Shown here: positions 47,087-62,700 of the stretch, piece by piece
Layout of the letters: each line of letters starts with the position of its first letter
How positions within the stretch are numbered: position 1 is the first letter of the stretch
From: Lentinus brumalis
Lineage: Eukaryota; Basidiomycota; Agaricomycetes; Polyporales; Polyporaceae
Direction: 5' to 3'
Assembly: GCA_001792895.1 (NCBI GenBank)
Contig: MARA01000008.1
Location: forward strand, 434,001-498,000
Length of the DNA stretch: 64,000 bases
The notes under the pieces: generated by a model
What the model saw: only the letters and a program-made list of their open reading frames with translations
The model's database searches: none
Told to the model about the DNA's origin: nothing
Program-made: the position numbers and the translations under genes

Positions 47087-48718
47087 CGACCTGACATCCC
47101 GCAACCACGCCGCTCGCAGCGTGACACAGTCCCAGGTAGGCGCATCAAGTTTGAACTCGACAGAAGGTAGCAAGCCAATCGCCTATCTCCCCAGTGGCAG
47201 CGGGGTTCCCATGGCCAATGGGGCCATAGAGAGACGTACCTAGGGCCCAGGACGTACCTGCACCGTACTGCTGCGCGTGAGGAACTGACTTGGACTCGCC
47301 GCCCGACTGGGTGACTCAATCAGCCCGCCTGTCAATATCGTCGTGGGCGTCCGCATGTAGCTGATGAGAGCGTCGAAGCGAATCACCGATCTCCCAGCGC
47401 CGATGGTTACGCTTGATTACGTTACCGTGCAAGCTGCGAAGGAAGAGAGCTTGCTGGTGCCTTGGTCTGATGGCGAGTCGTCGTTCGAACTTCCCGGTGA
47501 CCTCAGGAGATGCCCGCTTGATATCCATTGTCCACGACGCACGCTCGGAGGGTTGTTCACTGAGGGTCCAAGGGGCTGCAACAATAGCCCTGAGCCCTCG
47601 ACCACAAGTCTCCGATGAAGAGCGGAAGATTGACGTCCCTATGGGAAGCAAGTCACCAACTGCGCCGCGCAGAAGTAGACGAAGCGGTATGGTGTGAAGC
47701 TTACTCCTTCGCGATTGCTCGCACAAGTAGTCGTAGCTGTTGCGAACTGTCAGATGTGGGCGATGGCGAAACTACAGTGGGATAGTACTCACGAGGGATG
47801 CGCGCATCTCAAGAACGGTTATATTGCACCATGGGACGCACACAGCAAGTGAGAGCGGGTTGTACGCTGTGCGAACTGTGATGCAAGCGGACGATCCCGA
47901 GGTCCTGCGGGTCAAGGTACCTGATGCGTGCCAGTGTATTCATGCGTTTGTAAACGCTGCTGGCTCCAGATTCGTCGAGTCGCAGACAGGCCAAGCCAAC
48001 CTTGCGACTGCGCTGCATGCCGACGACTTGCCTTTACCAGCAATCCTAGGCCTGATCCGATGAGCAATCGGAAAGAGCATGTCGCCAGCCGGTGCTAGGC
48101 TAAGTACACGGCGTGGTCAGCCAAATAGTATGTTACTTATTCCAACAACAAGCCCCTTGCCTTATTTTTGAGTATGTTCAGATAAAGTCAAGAGTGTCCA
48201 TGCTCGTTAGTATAAGGAGGTTGAGTGGTCCACGAGAAGTTGAGGACTAAGGTTCGTAGGCGCTCGACGTCCCTCGGCGGCCATTCGTCTCGGAAGTTTG
48301 CGAAGTTCCTCTGCTCCGCGCCAACATGTCTCGAGACAACATCATGCAAGCATCATCCAGTTGCTTGAGTCTGGCATTGTCGCACTATTGGGCAGTCATA
48401 TATTGGTCGGAGTGTTCCCGAGCAGTACTGAAGTTACAACTTCCTGACCCTACGGTGTCACTGCGACCACGGACGCCCCGCCACACCGACTCCACTGACG
48501 TGGGGTCATCCCATCCTCCTGACCTCCTCCCCTGGCTGCGTACCTGGACTCCATACCTAGTCCCTTGAAAGCTTCAAGTTCCGGCGGCGCAAGACACCAG
48601 GATGACGCGGGCACAAGCTATAATAAGCTCCATTCCTATGGTTAACCCCTCCGATGGAGGACGTCACCATGGAGCAGCTAATGCTGCGGGTGTATGAGCA
48701 CCACTCCTCTCCTACGCA

Positions 48719-48725
48719 TATATAT
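48719..48725 (+). promoter_or_regulatory. TATA box of the CsbD-like gene
   Basis: TATATAT, 109 bases upstream of the start codon at 48834. Confidence 0.5.
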
Positions 48726-48833
48726 GTTGCGTCCAGGTTCGCAATCCAAACAACCACGTATCTCCCAACATCGACTTACGACCCCAACGACCCTCACTAC
48801 CACTCTTGTTCCTCATACGCACACATAATCACC

Positions 48834-49549
48834 ATGCCTCTCTTTGGAAAGCACAAGGTATGTCTCTATCTCATCGTTGCTCGAATTAGAGTCCTCATCC
48901 GTCTCGTCTCGCAGAAGAACGACCACCACGGTGATCACAGCAACAAGCTCACCCGCAACGACCCCAACACGAACGCAGGTGCCCAGGATCCGTACGGCGC
49001 TGCGCCCAACCAAGGCGTTAACCAAGGTCCCAACTATGGCGCAAACGTATGTTCCCATGTCGAACATCTGTAGCTCACGCTCATCTCCTCTCCTTCCAGC
49101 AGGGTGCTATGGGCTCTGACCCCTACTCACAGTCGCACACCGCAGGCGGTCCCGGTACCGGCGCAGGCGCAGGCATGAACGAGCCCCCCGTCCCGCCCGC
49201 CACGCACATCAACCCCGACAACCGCTCCGGCGGTGGCGGGAGCCGCCTCGCAGGCAAGGCTGAGCGCGGCCTCGGCACGCTCGTCGGGAGCCAGGCCCTG
49301 AAGGAGAAGGGCTTCCAGAAGGAGCAGGAGGCCGGCGCGTTCAAGCAGCAGAGCGCGGAGATCGCGGAGGCGGAGAAGCTCGAGAAGGAAGCTCTCATGC
49401 GTCGCGAGCGCGCTGTTGCCCATGGTGCGCACCCGGATAACCGCCATCTCGGTGGGCTGCAGAACGCGAACACGCTCTCGGATGTGACGGGCGGTGGTGG
49501 TCATGCTGGTGGTGGAGGTGGATACGGCCCTCAATCGGGGACCTACTGA
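48834..49549 (+). CDS. CsbD-like small hydrophilic protein
   Basis: Three exons (48834-48857, 48915-49046, 49100-49549) give 201 residues. It starts MPLFGKHK, then has a region rich in Asn, Gln and Gly (PNQGVNQGPNYGAN), a helical CsbD-like core (AGKAERGLGTLVGSQALKEK then GFQKEQEAGAFKQQSAEIAE), and a Gly-rich end with GGGGHAGGGGGYGPQSG. CsbD-like proteins are small stress-related proteins. Fungal members are often strongly induced in stationary phase or stress, but no molecular activity is established. No signal peptide or helix for a membrane is present. A TATA box lies 109 bases upstream. The first exon is only eight codons long. Confidence 0.8.
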
Positions 49550-51222
49550 GCGTTATTGCCTTGATGTCGACGTTGTGTTATTGCGATATTGTACAGTATG
49601 GAAGCCGGATGAACTTGTATTCTATGAGCGCAATTGACACTCGCGAGTTCAGCTCGCTTTTGTGAATTTCAGCGTTATGCGAGGCATCGTACGAGGAGAT
49701 AAAGTAGTGGTATGGAGGTATGGAGTTCACCATGCATACTTCGTGCCTCACGATCTGAAATGAGAAATCTCTCCCCTCGCCGCTCGAGCACAACGCTGCA
49801 GTCCGCCTATGGCACCGAATTCCAGTGTACCGCTGAGCGCTGTAATACGTAGAGCGTACACGTACACGGCGACACGCCGAAGCCGCGAGGTGCACCTCAA
49901 AACAGCCAGGGTCTTTACCCGAAGGGTCAGCTGCGTTCATTGAAGTCGAGGTACTTGCGTGCTACTGTGATTCTCGTCTTCTCACTCGGGCCGAGGGGAA
50001 CACATTGGTGACAACGAGTATGCCGCTGCAGAGGACGCTTGACAGTCAATCACGAAAGTCGCTGGCGAAACGAACGGTTTATAGATGCCCGAAGTGTGTT
50101 ACAAACATTCTCGGCCGTGTAGGAATAGAATTCAATGCGATGGTCTATCAAGCTCTATCACCACCTATGCTCCAAGAATCAGAGGATCAGAATGGCGTCA
50201 GTACTAGAGTGCATCGAGGAATAGATGAGGCAGAGGGAGCCATCAGAGAGTTACGTGACGAAGCACAGCGCGGTACACAGGAGGAGGACTGAGAGCTCGA
50301 CACGTCAGTCAGAAGGGCATGAGTTAGCGGGCGGGGGATGCAAGTGCCGGTGCGATACGTGAAGCACCGCTTCGTGGTTCGAAGGTTACAGATCGTACAA
50401 CCACGGGCATCGAGCCCGACCGCGGGGAAGAGGTGGCCGCACGTAGGTTCGGACAAAGGTGTCCGCCGTTGGGCCCTGGCATCGCGACGCAAAACGCGAT
50501 GGCAAGCAAGCCTTCTGACACCAGGACTGGAAGTTATGCCCGCTTTGCAAAGAAAGAGAGGACCTGTACATATCAACGCTTGGAAGATCACGACGCTGTG
50601 TCCAAAGTCTTGGATGGTATGGTGACGCGGACGCCGTTGGTCGGACTCCCCGCTAGATGATGCGCCCAAAACAGCACTTTGTCCGTGGGAGCTGATAAGT
50701 ACGCCCAACGCACGTTCGAGGGTGCAGGTGACGGCTGTCGGTGCACGGAACCCTGTACGAGCGGCGCAAGCCAGCGCGAATGCTGGGCTCTATCGTCGGT
50801 CGCGAGCTCCTTCCTTCTGAAACAAGTCAGAACATATGGTGGTCTGTGCACGGTTACGCACGGATTTGAACATTGATTCGCCCCAAATTCGCAATGGGGG
50901 CGCGTACCGGTGCCAGACCAGCTCGCAGGCTGTGCGGGAGAGAAGAGCAGGAACAGAAGACAAGCGGCCACAGCATTCAGCCTGGCTGTGTGCTGACGTA
51001 AGCTGCCTCTTTCGGCCTCGCGACGCGTCCGCGGCGAATATATCAAGCCCTTCCGAGGCTGTCTGTCTCGTTCCAACACTTCCGCCCTCCTTCTCCTCGT
51101 CCCCCACCTCACCTCACGCCTCGCTCGTCTCATCTCACGTCGTACCCTTCGCGACTGCTCTGAACGCCCCGCAACGCACGCACACAAGCCCTCCCCAGCC
51201 CGCTAGAACATCGTAGACCATC
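49550..51222. other. Intergenic, CsbD 3' flank and GFA1 promoter
   Basis: About 1.7 kb. No gene is supported. A frame at 50005-50292 with a charged C-terminus has no partner exon or domain. The last 230 bases look like the GFA1 promoter and leader, with ATATAT at 51038-51043 and a pyrimidine-rich stretch before the start codon. Confidence 0.45.
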
Positions 51223-54011
<2,789 letters not shown>

Positions 54012-54906
54012 GAGCGCACTTCGACGCGTGCTTGCGTATATGAGTCCAGCCCCATGGGGGACGGGGTTGGAAGAGAGAAAAGGGAAGAGAAGACGGATGT
54101 ATACTGAAGCAAATCCACGGACGATCGCAGCAAAACGGACTCTTGGACGTCGCCCGCACCGGGGACGCCCGGCAGCACGGACACTCTTTTACTAGAACTT
54201 GTCGAGCATACATGATTCCCGCTCCTGTGCTCATCGCGCCGCGATGAGGAGACGGGGCAGTACTTCCTGTTTGATGTTCACGATTCCTTCTGATGGCTGT
54301 TTGTGTGACTCGGGTCGGAGGTGGTAGTGTAGTGTAATACCATGTTTTGCACTGGCATATTCTCTTCTGTGGAAGACGTCGGACTTGGTATGTACCCAGC
54401 TCAAGTATCTCTGAAAACCGTGGACTTCTCGTCAAATACAGGACCATGCACCACCCAATCTACGCACAGCCGCTACAGCCATGTTGCCCTCAAGCCGGAA
54501 GGTGGACCTACCTCTTCACGCAGACCCGTCGCCGGTCGGACTAAGACAGGCGTATACAAAGAACTCCATTATATATATCGACCGTACAGCACAATACATG
54601 TAAAACGTACACAGCAGAGATGACATCAGCGAGAGCGAAACAGACATGAGACGAGAGCAGGGAGAAACAAGGAGACGATGGTCAATGAGTGTGGATGGTG
54701 CAGGAAGACGAGACGGCGAGATGAGTTTCGCGAGTGGCCCTCAAGACAGCAAGTCGGGTAAATGCGAGAGCACGTAGTCAAGAACAAAGCGTGCACAGTG
54801 GACGTGATGAGAGACAAGGATGCATGTTGAAGTAGTAGAACTGCAGTACTGTCAGTCGTGTGCCGTGATGCAGATAGAGAAGGAACGCACCCGGCGGAAA
54901 CAACGC
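54012..54906. other. Convergent 3' region, GFA1 / coiled-coil gene
   Basis: About 900 bases between two converging genes. No gene is supported. It should hold both 3' untranslated regions. Confidence 0.45.
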
Positions 54907-55839
54907 TCACTGTGCGCTGTCCTTCCCCTTGTCCCTCGAGAACAAATCAGCGCCAAAGGAGGCCGCGCGCTGAATAGTGCGGAACATTTTGTGTGCACGA
55001 GCCCCACGCTTCGACGATGAGAGACTAGCCTCGTCGCCGATGGCCTCGGCAGAGGGTCCTTGACGGTGCCGAGGGGAAGAGGGACCAGCGGCGCTGCTCT
55101 GCGAAGCGTCGCTGACATAGCGGGAACGCGTGAAGCCGCTGGCCGCGTCGTGAGAGTGGGAAGAGGGAGGATGTTCGACGATGCGGGGTGGAGACTGGGT
55201 TGGTGCACCTTGCTGCATCTGCAGCAAGAGCATCATCGTGCGGATATCGTCCCGCATAGATTTCATCTCATCCTGCATGGTTTTAATCTCACCCTGCATA
55301 GACTTTGTATTCTCCTCGAGCCTGTCGAAACGCTGGCCCACGTTCTTCTCGAACGCCTTGAGGCTACTGTCGATCTGCTGGATGTTCTTCTTCGCCTCGG
55401 CGAATCTCTCCTTCGTGGTCCTGTCCGACTCAATGAACCTCAAGTCCACCCCATGGAACCTCTTGTTCATAGTGTCCTCGATGCCGTCGATCTTGCGGTC
55501 CAGGCTAACGGCCTTTGCGTCCAGGCGGTCGACCTTCGCGTCTAGCGTGACGACCTTCGCGTCTAGCGAGTCGACCCGCTGCGTCACCTCCTGTTTGACC
55601 GACGTGATCTGCTGCTCGATCCTATACTCGAGGTGCTGGACGGTCTGCTGGACATACGCGATGTCCGCCGAATCGACTGGGAGGTCACCACTATGCTGGC
55701 TGTGGCGGTCAACGCTATGTTGGCTGTGGCGATCTCCGCCAAAGGTCCCGCTGGCTGGAGTACCAGGTCAGTGATAGTTGCGATAAGAGGGTCTGAACTT
55801 ACACTGAGGGCGGGTCTGTTTCACGTCTGGGGTAGCCAT
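54907..55839 (-). CDS. Coiled-coil protein of unknown function
   Basis: Two exons (55803-55839, 54907-55754) give 294 residues. After MATPDVKQTRPQ comes a duplicated DRHSQHS-type motif, with HSQHSVDRHSQHSGD. Then follows a long predicted coiled coil. It opens VQHLEYRIEQQITSVKQEV and includes about four heptads of the form V-x-x-L-D-A-K (residues roughly 80-110), then MQGEIKTMQDEMKSMRDDIR. The last 100 residues are Ser/Pro-rich and low in structure and end FSRDKGKDSAQ. No catalytic motif is seen. The LDAK heptads resemble those of DUF-type coiled-coil proteins found widely in Agaricomycetes, but I do not recognise a named family. A TATA-like box lies 65 bases upstream. Confidence 0.75.
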
Positions 55840-55903
55840 GGTGAATCGGATGGTGACGGTGTTGGTGGGGGTGGAGAAGACGAGAGGAGGGAGGGTCTGG
55901 AGG

Positions 55904-55910
55904 ATTATAT
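55904..55910 (-). promoter_or_regulatory. TATA-like box of the coiled-coil gene
   Basis: ATATAAT on the minus strand, about 65 bases upstream of the start at 55839. Confidence 0.5.
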
Positions 55911-56130
55911 GCTGCTGCCTCGGCCGCCGTTTATCGATGGCATCTGCGGCCTTTTTTGTTTGGGGGGCCATTGCGGGAGCACAAAGGAAGCCTTAGGAAG
56001 GCGTGTATCGACGAAACGGGCACAATGACTCGTCTTGCAGAGATACACGAGGCAGCGAGAAGTCCAGGGTCCGCTCGTAGATCCCACGGGCGGAGGAAAC
56101 GGTGCCAAAGACTATAGCGGCGATGTTAAG

Positions 56131-56242
56131 GACGAGGACGACAACGATGAGGATGATGAGGGCGACAAGGGCAATGAAGACGACGAGGACGACGAGGACG
56201 AGAACAACGACGAGGACGAGGACGACGACAACGACGACAACG
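56131..56242 (+). repeat. GAC/GAN trinucleotide tract
   Basis: A degenerate run of GAC, GAG, GAT and AAC triplets in one register. It could encode an Asp/Glu-rich stretch, but it lies between two divergent genes and no exon around it is supported. Confidence 0.8.
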
Positions 56243-56371
56243 CCTCGCTTCCTTTCCTGGCAGCTGACGTAATGCTCTCACGCCCACAGCGCTGGGGAAT
56301 TGCTGGGAATTGAGTCTGGAATTACATATCCTCCTTGTCCTCCTTCCACTTTCATCGCAGTCCCTCCGCCA

Positions 56372-57732
56372 ATGTCGTCCTCATCGACCGCGGCGAGCAA
56401 GGTGTCGTTCACCGTCCGCAGACCGACACCAGCGTCGCACGGAGGGTCGGACTCCGAGTCTTCCACCTTCAAGATCCCCATACTCCCGCGTCATCTCTCC
56501 GGCACAAGCACTCCCAACAGCCCGCTCGGCCGCGCCACGCCCCGACGCACAAGGCGCGCAAGTACAGCGAGCGGGATAGCTCTGATGAAGGCTCAGAGGC
56601 GGAGGACGAGCTTGTGACAGCGTTTGACCAGTTCGGCGCAAAGCGGTGTGTCTTCTCAATGTCTTCGCGCCGTTCGGGTCCTCAACTCACAGCAGCCCAC
56701 TATCGTGGCAGACTCTATGAAAAGCCCAAGCCGCAAGGACCGCTTGTCATTCCTGCGCTCCAGAACAGAGACTGGCGAGAGCTCGCCCGCAAGCGCAAGC
56801 AGATCTACGTCCCTCCGAGCGCCGCCGCGACCACGGGAGCAGACGGCTCCGTTGGCGGACTCGGGACCCGCGACACCATCAACTCGGGGCCGCAGGCATC
56901 GGGCTTGCAGTTCCGGAAGCGGGTGAAGGTTGAGGATGGCGAAGACGTCCCCATGCCCGACCCCGACGCTGCACCACCGCCTCCCGCAGAGGAGGTGAAG
57001 GAGGAGACGGACGACCAAAAGGCTCTGCGTGCGATCCTCGCGAGTGCCGCTTCTGGCGGCGACGCGGGGATTGACGGGCCGCAGATCGACATCATCCCTG
57101 CCGTGACCGAGGACGACGCTTACAAGCAGGACGTTGTCGAGCTTCCAGATCCCGCCTCTTTGGAGGACTACGAGCGTGTGCCCGTGTCGCAGTTCGGCGC
57201 GGCGCTGCTCCGGGGCATGGGATGGAAGGAGGGCACAGCGGCGAGCAAGAAGAACAAGGGCATGGTCGAGCCCTGGCTCCCGCAGTCCCGTCCCGCCCTC
57301 CTGGGAATCGGCGCGAAGGAGAAGGAGGTGTTCGACGATGGGAGCAAGGGGAGGAGGGGAGGCAAGGCGCGCCCCGAGAGGCGGTACGTGCCCGTGATCA
57401 AGAAGGAGCGGACTGAGAGCAGGGAGGGCGGCAGCGGGGCTTCGCGTAGTGGCTCTGGACGCCCCTCCAGATCACCCTCTCCGGACCGTCGCAAAGAGCG
57501 CGATGGTCGGCGCGACGACCGTGACCGGGGTGATCGCGACAAGTACCGGAGCAGCGATCGCGAACGCGAGAGAGACCGTGACCGCGAGAGGGACCGCGAT
57601 CGCTACGACCGTCGACGAGATGATGACCGCGACCCGTCTCGGAGGGAGCGGGACAGACCGAAGGAGCATGACCACTCGCGCTCGAGGGACAGGTACGAGC
57701 CGTCCAGGCGGACGGACAAGGACCGTCGCTAG
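56372..57732 (+). CDS. SPP2: Pre-mRNA splicing factor Spp2 / GPKOW family
   Basis: Starts MSSSSTAASKVSFTVRRPTP, the usual basic, Ser-rich beginning. It has a segment EDELVTAFDQFGAKR, then after an intron (about 56651-56695) EKPKPQGPLVIPALQNRDW with RELARKRKQIYVPP. The G-patch-like core is VPVSQFGAALLRGMGWKEG, followed by Arg/Asp/Glu-Arg dipeptide repeats to the end. Spp2 binds the DEAH helicase Prp2 and helps activate the spliceosome. Near 56540-56543 (a run of four C) the frame breaks between the Ser/Pro-rich region and KARKYSERDSSDEG. One added base would restore a continuous protein. The first ATG choice is the one in frame with VSFTVRRP. Confidence 0.88.
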
Positions 57733-58001
57733 TTGTCGTATGCCTGCTTTCCGTTTGTAATCTAGATTGAGGACATTCCACTTTGCAGTGAGCGTTATAC
57801 ATGCGTTCGTCTTCTTAACCCCGACGAGCCCGGCCGGCGGGAACAATTGTCGTGGCGTCTCGCGAGCATCGCCCTTCTTCGATTTGTAGTACGCCTACAT
57901 CCCGCATCCCGCATCCCACTTTTCAGCTATAAGCATCGCTCAGTGAGTGTCGCGTAGACTCCGAGCGGCTTTCTACTGAAGCTAACCACCGTTAATCAGC
58001 T

Positions 58002-59427
58002 ATGCCTCCGTACCTTCCAGCCGAGATCATCGTCGCAATAATTGCGTCTATCTCATACGAAACGCTGAGCGAGTCGAACGGAACTTTGCTCAATTGCGCA
58101 TTGGTTTGTCGGGACTGGCTTCCTGCCAGCAGGTCCCAACTCCTCAACTTCCTCGATCTAACCACCAGCACCGCATACAGCTCGCTCGTCGAGAACGTGC
58201 TCCATTCAGACCGGTTGGAACCATGTCTGGCTTCGACAGAGACCGTATGGCTCACAGATCCGTCCGAGTACGACGAGCCCCCGCCGCAGGGAGATGCGGC
58301 GCGTGGGTGGACATACCGTTTCGTACACGACTTCGCCGGCCACCTTCCCAACCTCGAATCCCTGACGATCGAGGAGGCCGATTGGACCACCGGTCGACCG
58401 CTGCACCCGCGTGCGCACCTGGCGTTGTCCCGCTTCTCCTCGCTGAAGCAGCTTTCGCTGTCCGATTGCAAGTTGCCGTCGGCTCAGACGATGCGCCGGA
58501 TGGTCTCCGCGCTGTCTGGATCTTTGGAGGAACTGGAGCTGACCAACGTGACGTGGCCGGTCGCACGGGGAGAAACTTCAGCTACGTACGCGACTCGTGT
58601 CCCTGGCCCGGCGTTGAACACCTTGCACCTCTCGTGCCGCCGGGGAGACAACGACTGTTTGGCCCCCTTCCTGCGATGGCTCTCGCATACACCCACCCGG
58701 AGCTCTCTTCGCGACCTGTCATTCAGGTCCACGCGGACAGACGTCTCGCCGCACGCTAACGACTACATGGCTTTCGTCAAGACGGTGGCACCAAGACTCA
58801 CAAAGCTCAATATCTTGCTGAGTATGTCTATCTTGCGCAAAGTTTCTCACCCTCATACCTGACCGCTCACCAACAGCGCCGCTCGGAGCCATCCCGTTCC
58901 ACCTCCTCAGTTCTTTGGAAGACCTCACTCTTGGTTCTGGGTTGCGTTCTCAAGGCCACTGGCACACCGTGGTGCGGTCGCTCCCCACACTCCCATCCGA
59001 GGCCCGCGTCCGTCACCTCGGGTTCACAGTCTGGCTGAAGGCAGCGATGCAACCCCCTGGCCTGCCCGGGCAGGACGAGCCCCGCAGTCCCGCTTCCATT
59101 GAGCTTGACGGCCTCGAGCTGCTGGAAGAGGCTCTGCAGAAGGCCCGGGCGTTTCGTGATCTCGAGAGTCTTGGTATAAACGTTCTAGGGAACACAAGTT
59201 CAGACACCGAGTCTGGGGCAGCAGATGCAGAAGCACGTATTCTAGCCGACGTCCAGCAGATGCTCCCGAGTCTGGCTTTGAAGGGCATTATCTCGGTTGG
59301 GTGGAGCGGGTACGCTTGTGTATTCCTTCCCGAATCCTGATACGGTCGCATGTACTGACGTGTTCGCATGCTTCGCAGACTTGTCCACGACTCCAAGTCG
59401 TCTCCAAATACCGAGACGGACAAGTGA
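58002..59427 (+). CDS. F-box-like/LRR protein of the Agaricomycete expansion
   Basis: Three exons (58002-58821, 58877-59309, 59379-59427) give 433 residues. It opens MPPYLPAEIIVAIIASISYE, then LLNCALVCRDWLPASRSQLL, the typical basidiomycete F-box-like start. Leucine-rich segments follow (LPNLESLTIEEADW; FSSLKQLSLSDCKLPSAQTM; SLEELELTNVTW), and the end is SPNTETDK. Such proteins recruit substrates to SCF ubiquitin ligases in general, but targets of this expanded group are unknown. It converges on PWP2, whose stop lies 350 bases away. Confidence 0.8.
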
Positions 59428-59776
59428 GCTTCGATGTTGGACACATGCGGTCAAGGTGCTAGCGGGTAATACGGTACAGCACTGTCAGCAATCCGGAGCC
59501 ATCGAGAAGAACGGGGTGGAAGCTTTGCTGGTACCTTGCAATGATGATCCTGACGGGGAACATGCGGACGTTTGGACACACAAAGACACTCGTGACTGCG
59601 ATTGCGGCCTGAACCATTGAGTATGCATTACAGCGACGTTACGATAGACGCGAAGTAGTGTTGTACTTTTACATCTACAATCGAGAGCGATGAGCAGCCA
59701 GGCCAGCAGGGGCCGCAGCTACGCGACAGTCACCGACGCACACAGCGTCTCAGCGGCTGAACCACCTTCCTCCTCC
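59428..59776. other. Convergent 3' region
   Basis: About 350 bases between two converging genes. No gene or clear terminator signal is recognised. Confidence 0.4.
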
Positions 59777-62700
59777 TCAGAAGGCACTGATTGTCTCTCT
59801 GTTGGAGATGGATTCGGCCATCTCGACATCAGCGTCCTTCGTCTTGACTTTCAGCTGGTCGATGAGGAACGCCAGCGTGGAGCTGTTGTCTTCGCATCTG
59901 CATAGTCCGTCAGCGCATGCACGAAAGGATATAGGCACAATCGCGTGTACTCACAATCGCGAGATCAGCTGCTCGAAGTCCGTCAGCCCCTTTTGCAGCG
60001 CCCTCAGCACGCTCGCATACTCCCCCGCGCGATCACGCAGATGCCGTCCATGCGCCCCAAGCAGCGCAGTGGTCCACAGCAGGTCAAACTCGACGTGCGG
60101 ACTGCGCTCCATGTGCTCCGCGACGAACCGCAGGAGCGGCCCAACGTACACGACAGGGAGGCCGCGAGCGAGCAACCGGATGTCCGCGCGGGGAACCGCT
60201 TCGTACACCTTCAGGATGAGCGGCTTCTCGTTCAGGCGGAATGCCATGACCAGCGCCTTGAGGTACTCCTTCTGAGCGAGGGTCGCGAGGACGGCCTGCG
60301 GAGTCAAGTCGATGTCCAGGTCGAATGGGTCGAACGCGATGCTCTCGTCCACGGAATAGATGAGCAGGCCCTCCGTCGACGCGGCAGCCCATGCCCGCCC
60401 GGTGGGAGAGAACCGGACGCATTTCGTCCGCGCCTCCTGGCGGTACTTCCGCTTCGACATGTCGCCGGTCTGTGCCCCGGGCAGCGCGGTATCCATCCGG
60501 TCCTCGAGGTCGCTCTCGTCTCCACGGTCGTCGATGAGGTCGACGTTACCCGCATCGGTGATTTTCCGGCTGTCGAGGAACTCCTCCGTCCCATCGAGGC
60601 TCAGGTTCTGCGAGATCTGGAACTTCTTCACCATCACGCCCTCGCGGACGTCGTAGATGACGACGTATTTGCTGTTCCCCCCGCAATGATGCATCGCCCG
60701 TCCGCCGTGTACGCAAGACTGTTGAACGCCTTCCCGGAGGCGCTGTTAGCCGCGGTGACTCGGTCGTCCGCTTTGCGACCTCCAGAGATGTCCTTCCGAC
60801 CGTCGATGAGGTTCGTCTGCTGGCCGAGGTTGACGTCGAAGAACATAACCTGGCCGTCCAGACTAGCTGCAGCGAGTTCCTTGCCGTCAGGGCGGAACGC
60901 GACGGCGAGGACATCCGCGCTGAGTTGGAAGGGCTCAACAGCGTGCGAGCGCCCGAAGACGGTCCACACGCGAACGCTCTTGTCCCAGGAGCCACTCGCG
61001 AGGTAGTTGCCAGTCGGCGAGAACGCGAGGGAGCTGATTGGCGCCTCGTGTCCGGTGAGCACGTCAAGCAACTTGCCTGTCTGGACAGACCACATGAAGA
61101 TCTCGAACGAGTCCGTGGACCCTGCCGCGACTACTTCTCCACTGGGGTCGACAGCAAGACACGAGAACTGGACCGGGGTTGGTGAGGTGAAGGTGCGGAA
61201 GTTCCGATATCGGATAAGGTCGAAGGCTCGGACAGTGCCATCGAGCGACGCGGTGAAGAGGACTTGACCCTGTTTCGCGAACTCGACAGACGACACCGCG
61301 GACGAGTGTTCGGAGAATGTGACGAAGCAGAAGCCAGAAGCGGTGTTCCAGACCTTGACCTTCCCGTCGTCGCCTCCTGTAGCGATGTGCTGCCCATCAG
61401 GGGAGTATGCCAAGGCGTTCATGTCGAAGAAGTGGCCCTGCTGCTTCAGGACGTATGATTCCGACTGCCACTCCCATACGAGGAGCTGCCCAAGCTTCTG
61501 CGCACCGAAGGCGAGCCACTCTCCCGAGGGATTGATCGCGACGGATGAGATCTTCTCTTGCGAGATGCTGAGTGTGTGGATGTTCGAGAAAGCGGGCATC
61601 TCCCAGAGTCCGAAGACGCCAGTAGAGAAGCCGACGACGAGGAGGCTCGAACCACGATGGAACGTGGTGCAAACAACCTTGGTGCCCGGCTGATTGAAGT
61701 AGTGACGCTTGTGTACGCCCCATCGAGTGTTCGCGATCTCGTTGTAGAGACTGCGGGAAGTGGACGCGACAGGACCCTCGTCGTCAGTGTCGGACTCATC
61801 GCTGGGCTCGTCTGCGGCCTTCGCTTTCCACGTGAAGACAGCACCATCGCGACTGACGGTATAAATCTACATCGCTGTAAGCGGGGAACAATACGACGGA
61901 GCAGACCATTCCTACGTACCGTTTTGGCGTCATTGGAAAAGAAGGCGTTCAGCACAGCGTCCTTGTGACCGGCGAAGGTCTTCGGACGGAAGCCTTCGAG
62001 TGGGTCGAGGGTGAATAGCCGCGCGGTCATGTCCCGCGAGGTCGTGATGAAGCATCTGGGCGTGCGGTCCGTTAGGTTCCGCACATACGAAGGCTAGTAT
62101 TAACGGCTTACTTTGAATCCGGCGACCACTCAATGCTGAGGACCTCATCGTGATGTCCGGTGTAGGTGCGGTGGAGGTTGAAAGGTGCAAACTCTCGCAC
62201 AAGATGATTGGGTGTTCGCCATACTTGGACGTGAGAGTCGTGAGAGACGGCGATGTATCTTGACGATATGTAAGAGGGGGAAGTGACTCAAGGGGAAGAT
62301 TGGCGTACCTTCCATCCGGAGAAAACTTGACGGCCTTCACAGGCTTTTGGAAGTTGAAGTGGTGCAGAACGACCCCGCGCTTGAAGTTGACGAGAAGAGC
62401 GCGACCATCTGGCCAGGGTCTCCATGACAGTTCCAATGACAAAAGTATTTGACATACCTTCATCAACACTCAAAAGCACGTTCGCGTCTGGGCTCAGCGC
62501 AATCGCGGCGATATTCTTGCGGTTTTCGAACGGAAAGGTGTGGGACTTGTTGCTATACTCTGTAAGAGGTTGAGACAGACAAGAGTAGGCTACTACTCAC
62601 TTGACTAGATCAAAGAGCGACACTCGGTTACCCACAGGACTCAATACTGAGTTGCCATCGGGCGTGAACACGATGTTTCCCTGCCTGTAGACTGTCCCGC

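Larger units (their letters stand above)
46950..48833. other. Intergenic region with possible gene relics
   Basis: About 1.9 kb without a gene I can support. A minus-strand frame at about 48190-48345 reads VGAEQRNFANFRDEWPPRDV then ERLRTLVLNF and a stop. Its composition looks coding, and EQRNFANF resembles EQLNFAKLF at the start of the gene at 45367-46949. Another minus-strand stretch at about 47800-47880 reads YNPLSLAVCVPWCN. No exon chain could be built from either. Confidence 0.35.

Noticed and set aside
50005..50292. A 95-codon frame with a charged C-terminus
   Set aside because: No family resemblance or splice partner, and it lies in the flank between CsbD and GFA1.
55060..55545. A 161-codon plus-strand frame with Leu-rich sequence
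   Set aside because: It is the antisense shadow of the coiled-coil gene, whose heptads produce regular Leu/Val codons on the opposite strand.
56035..56313. An acidic Asp/Glu-rich plus-strand protein
   Set aside because: It is the translation of the GAC trinucleotide tract in an intergenic region, with no supported neighbouring exon.
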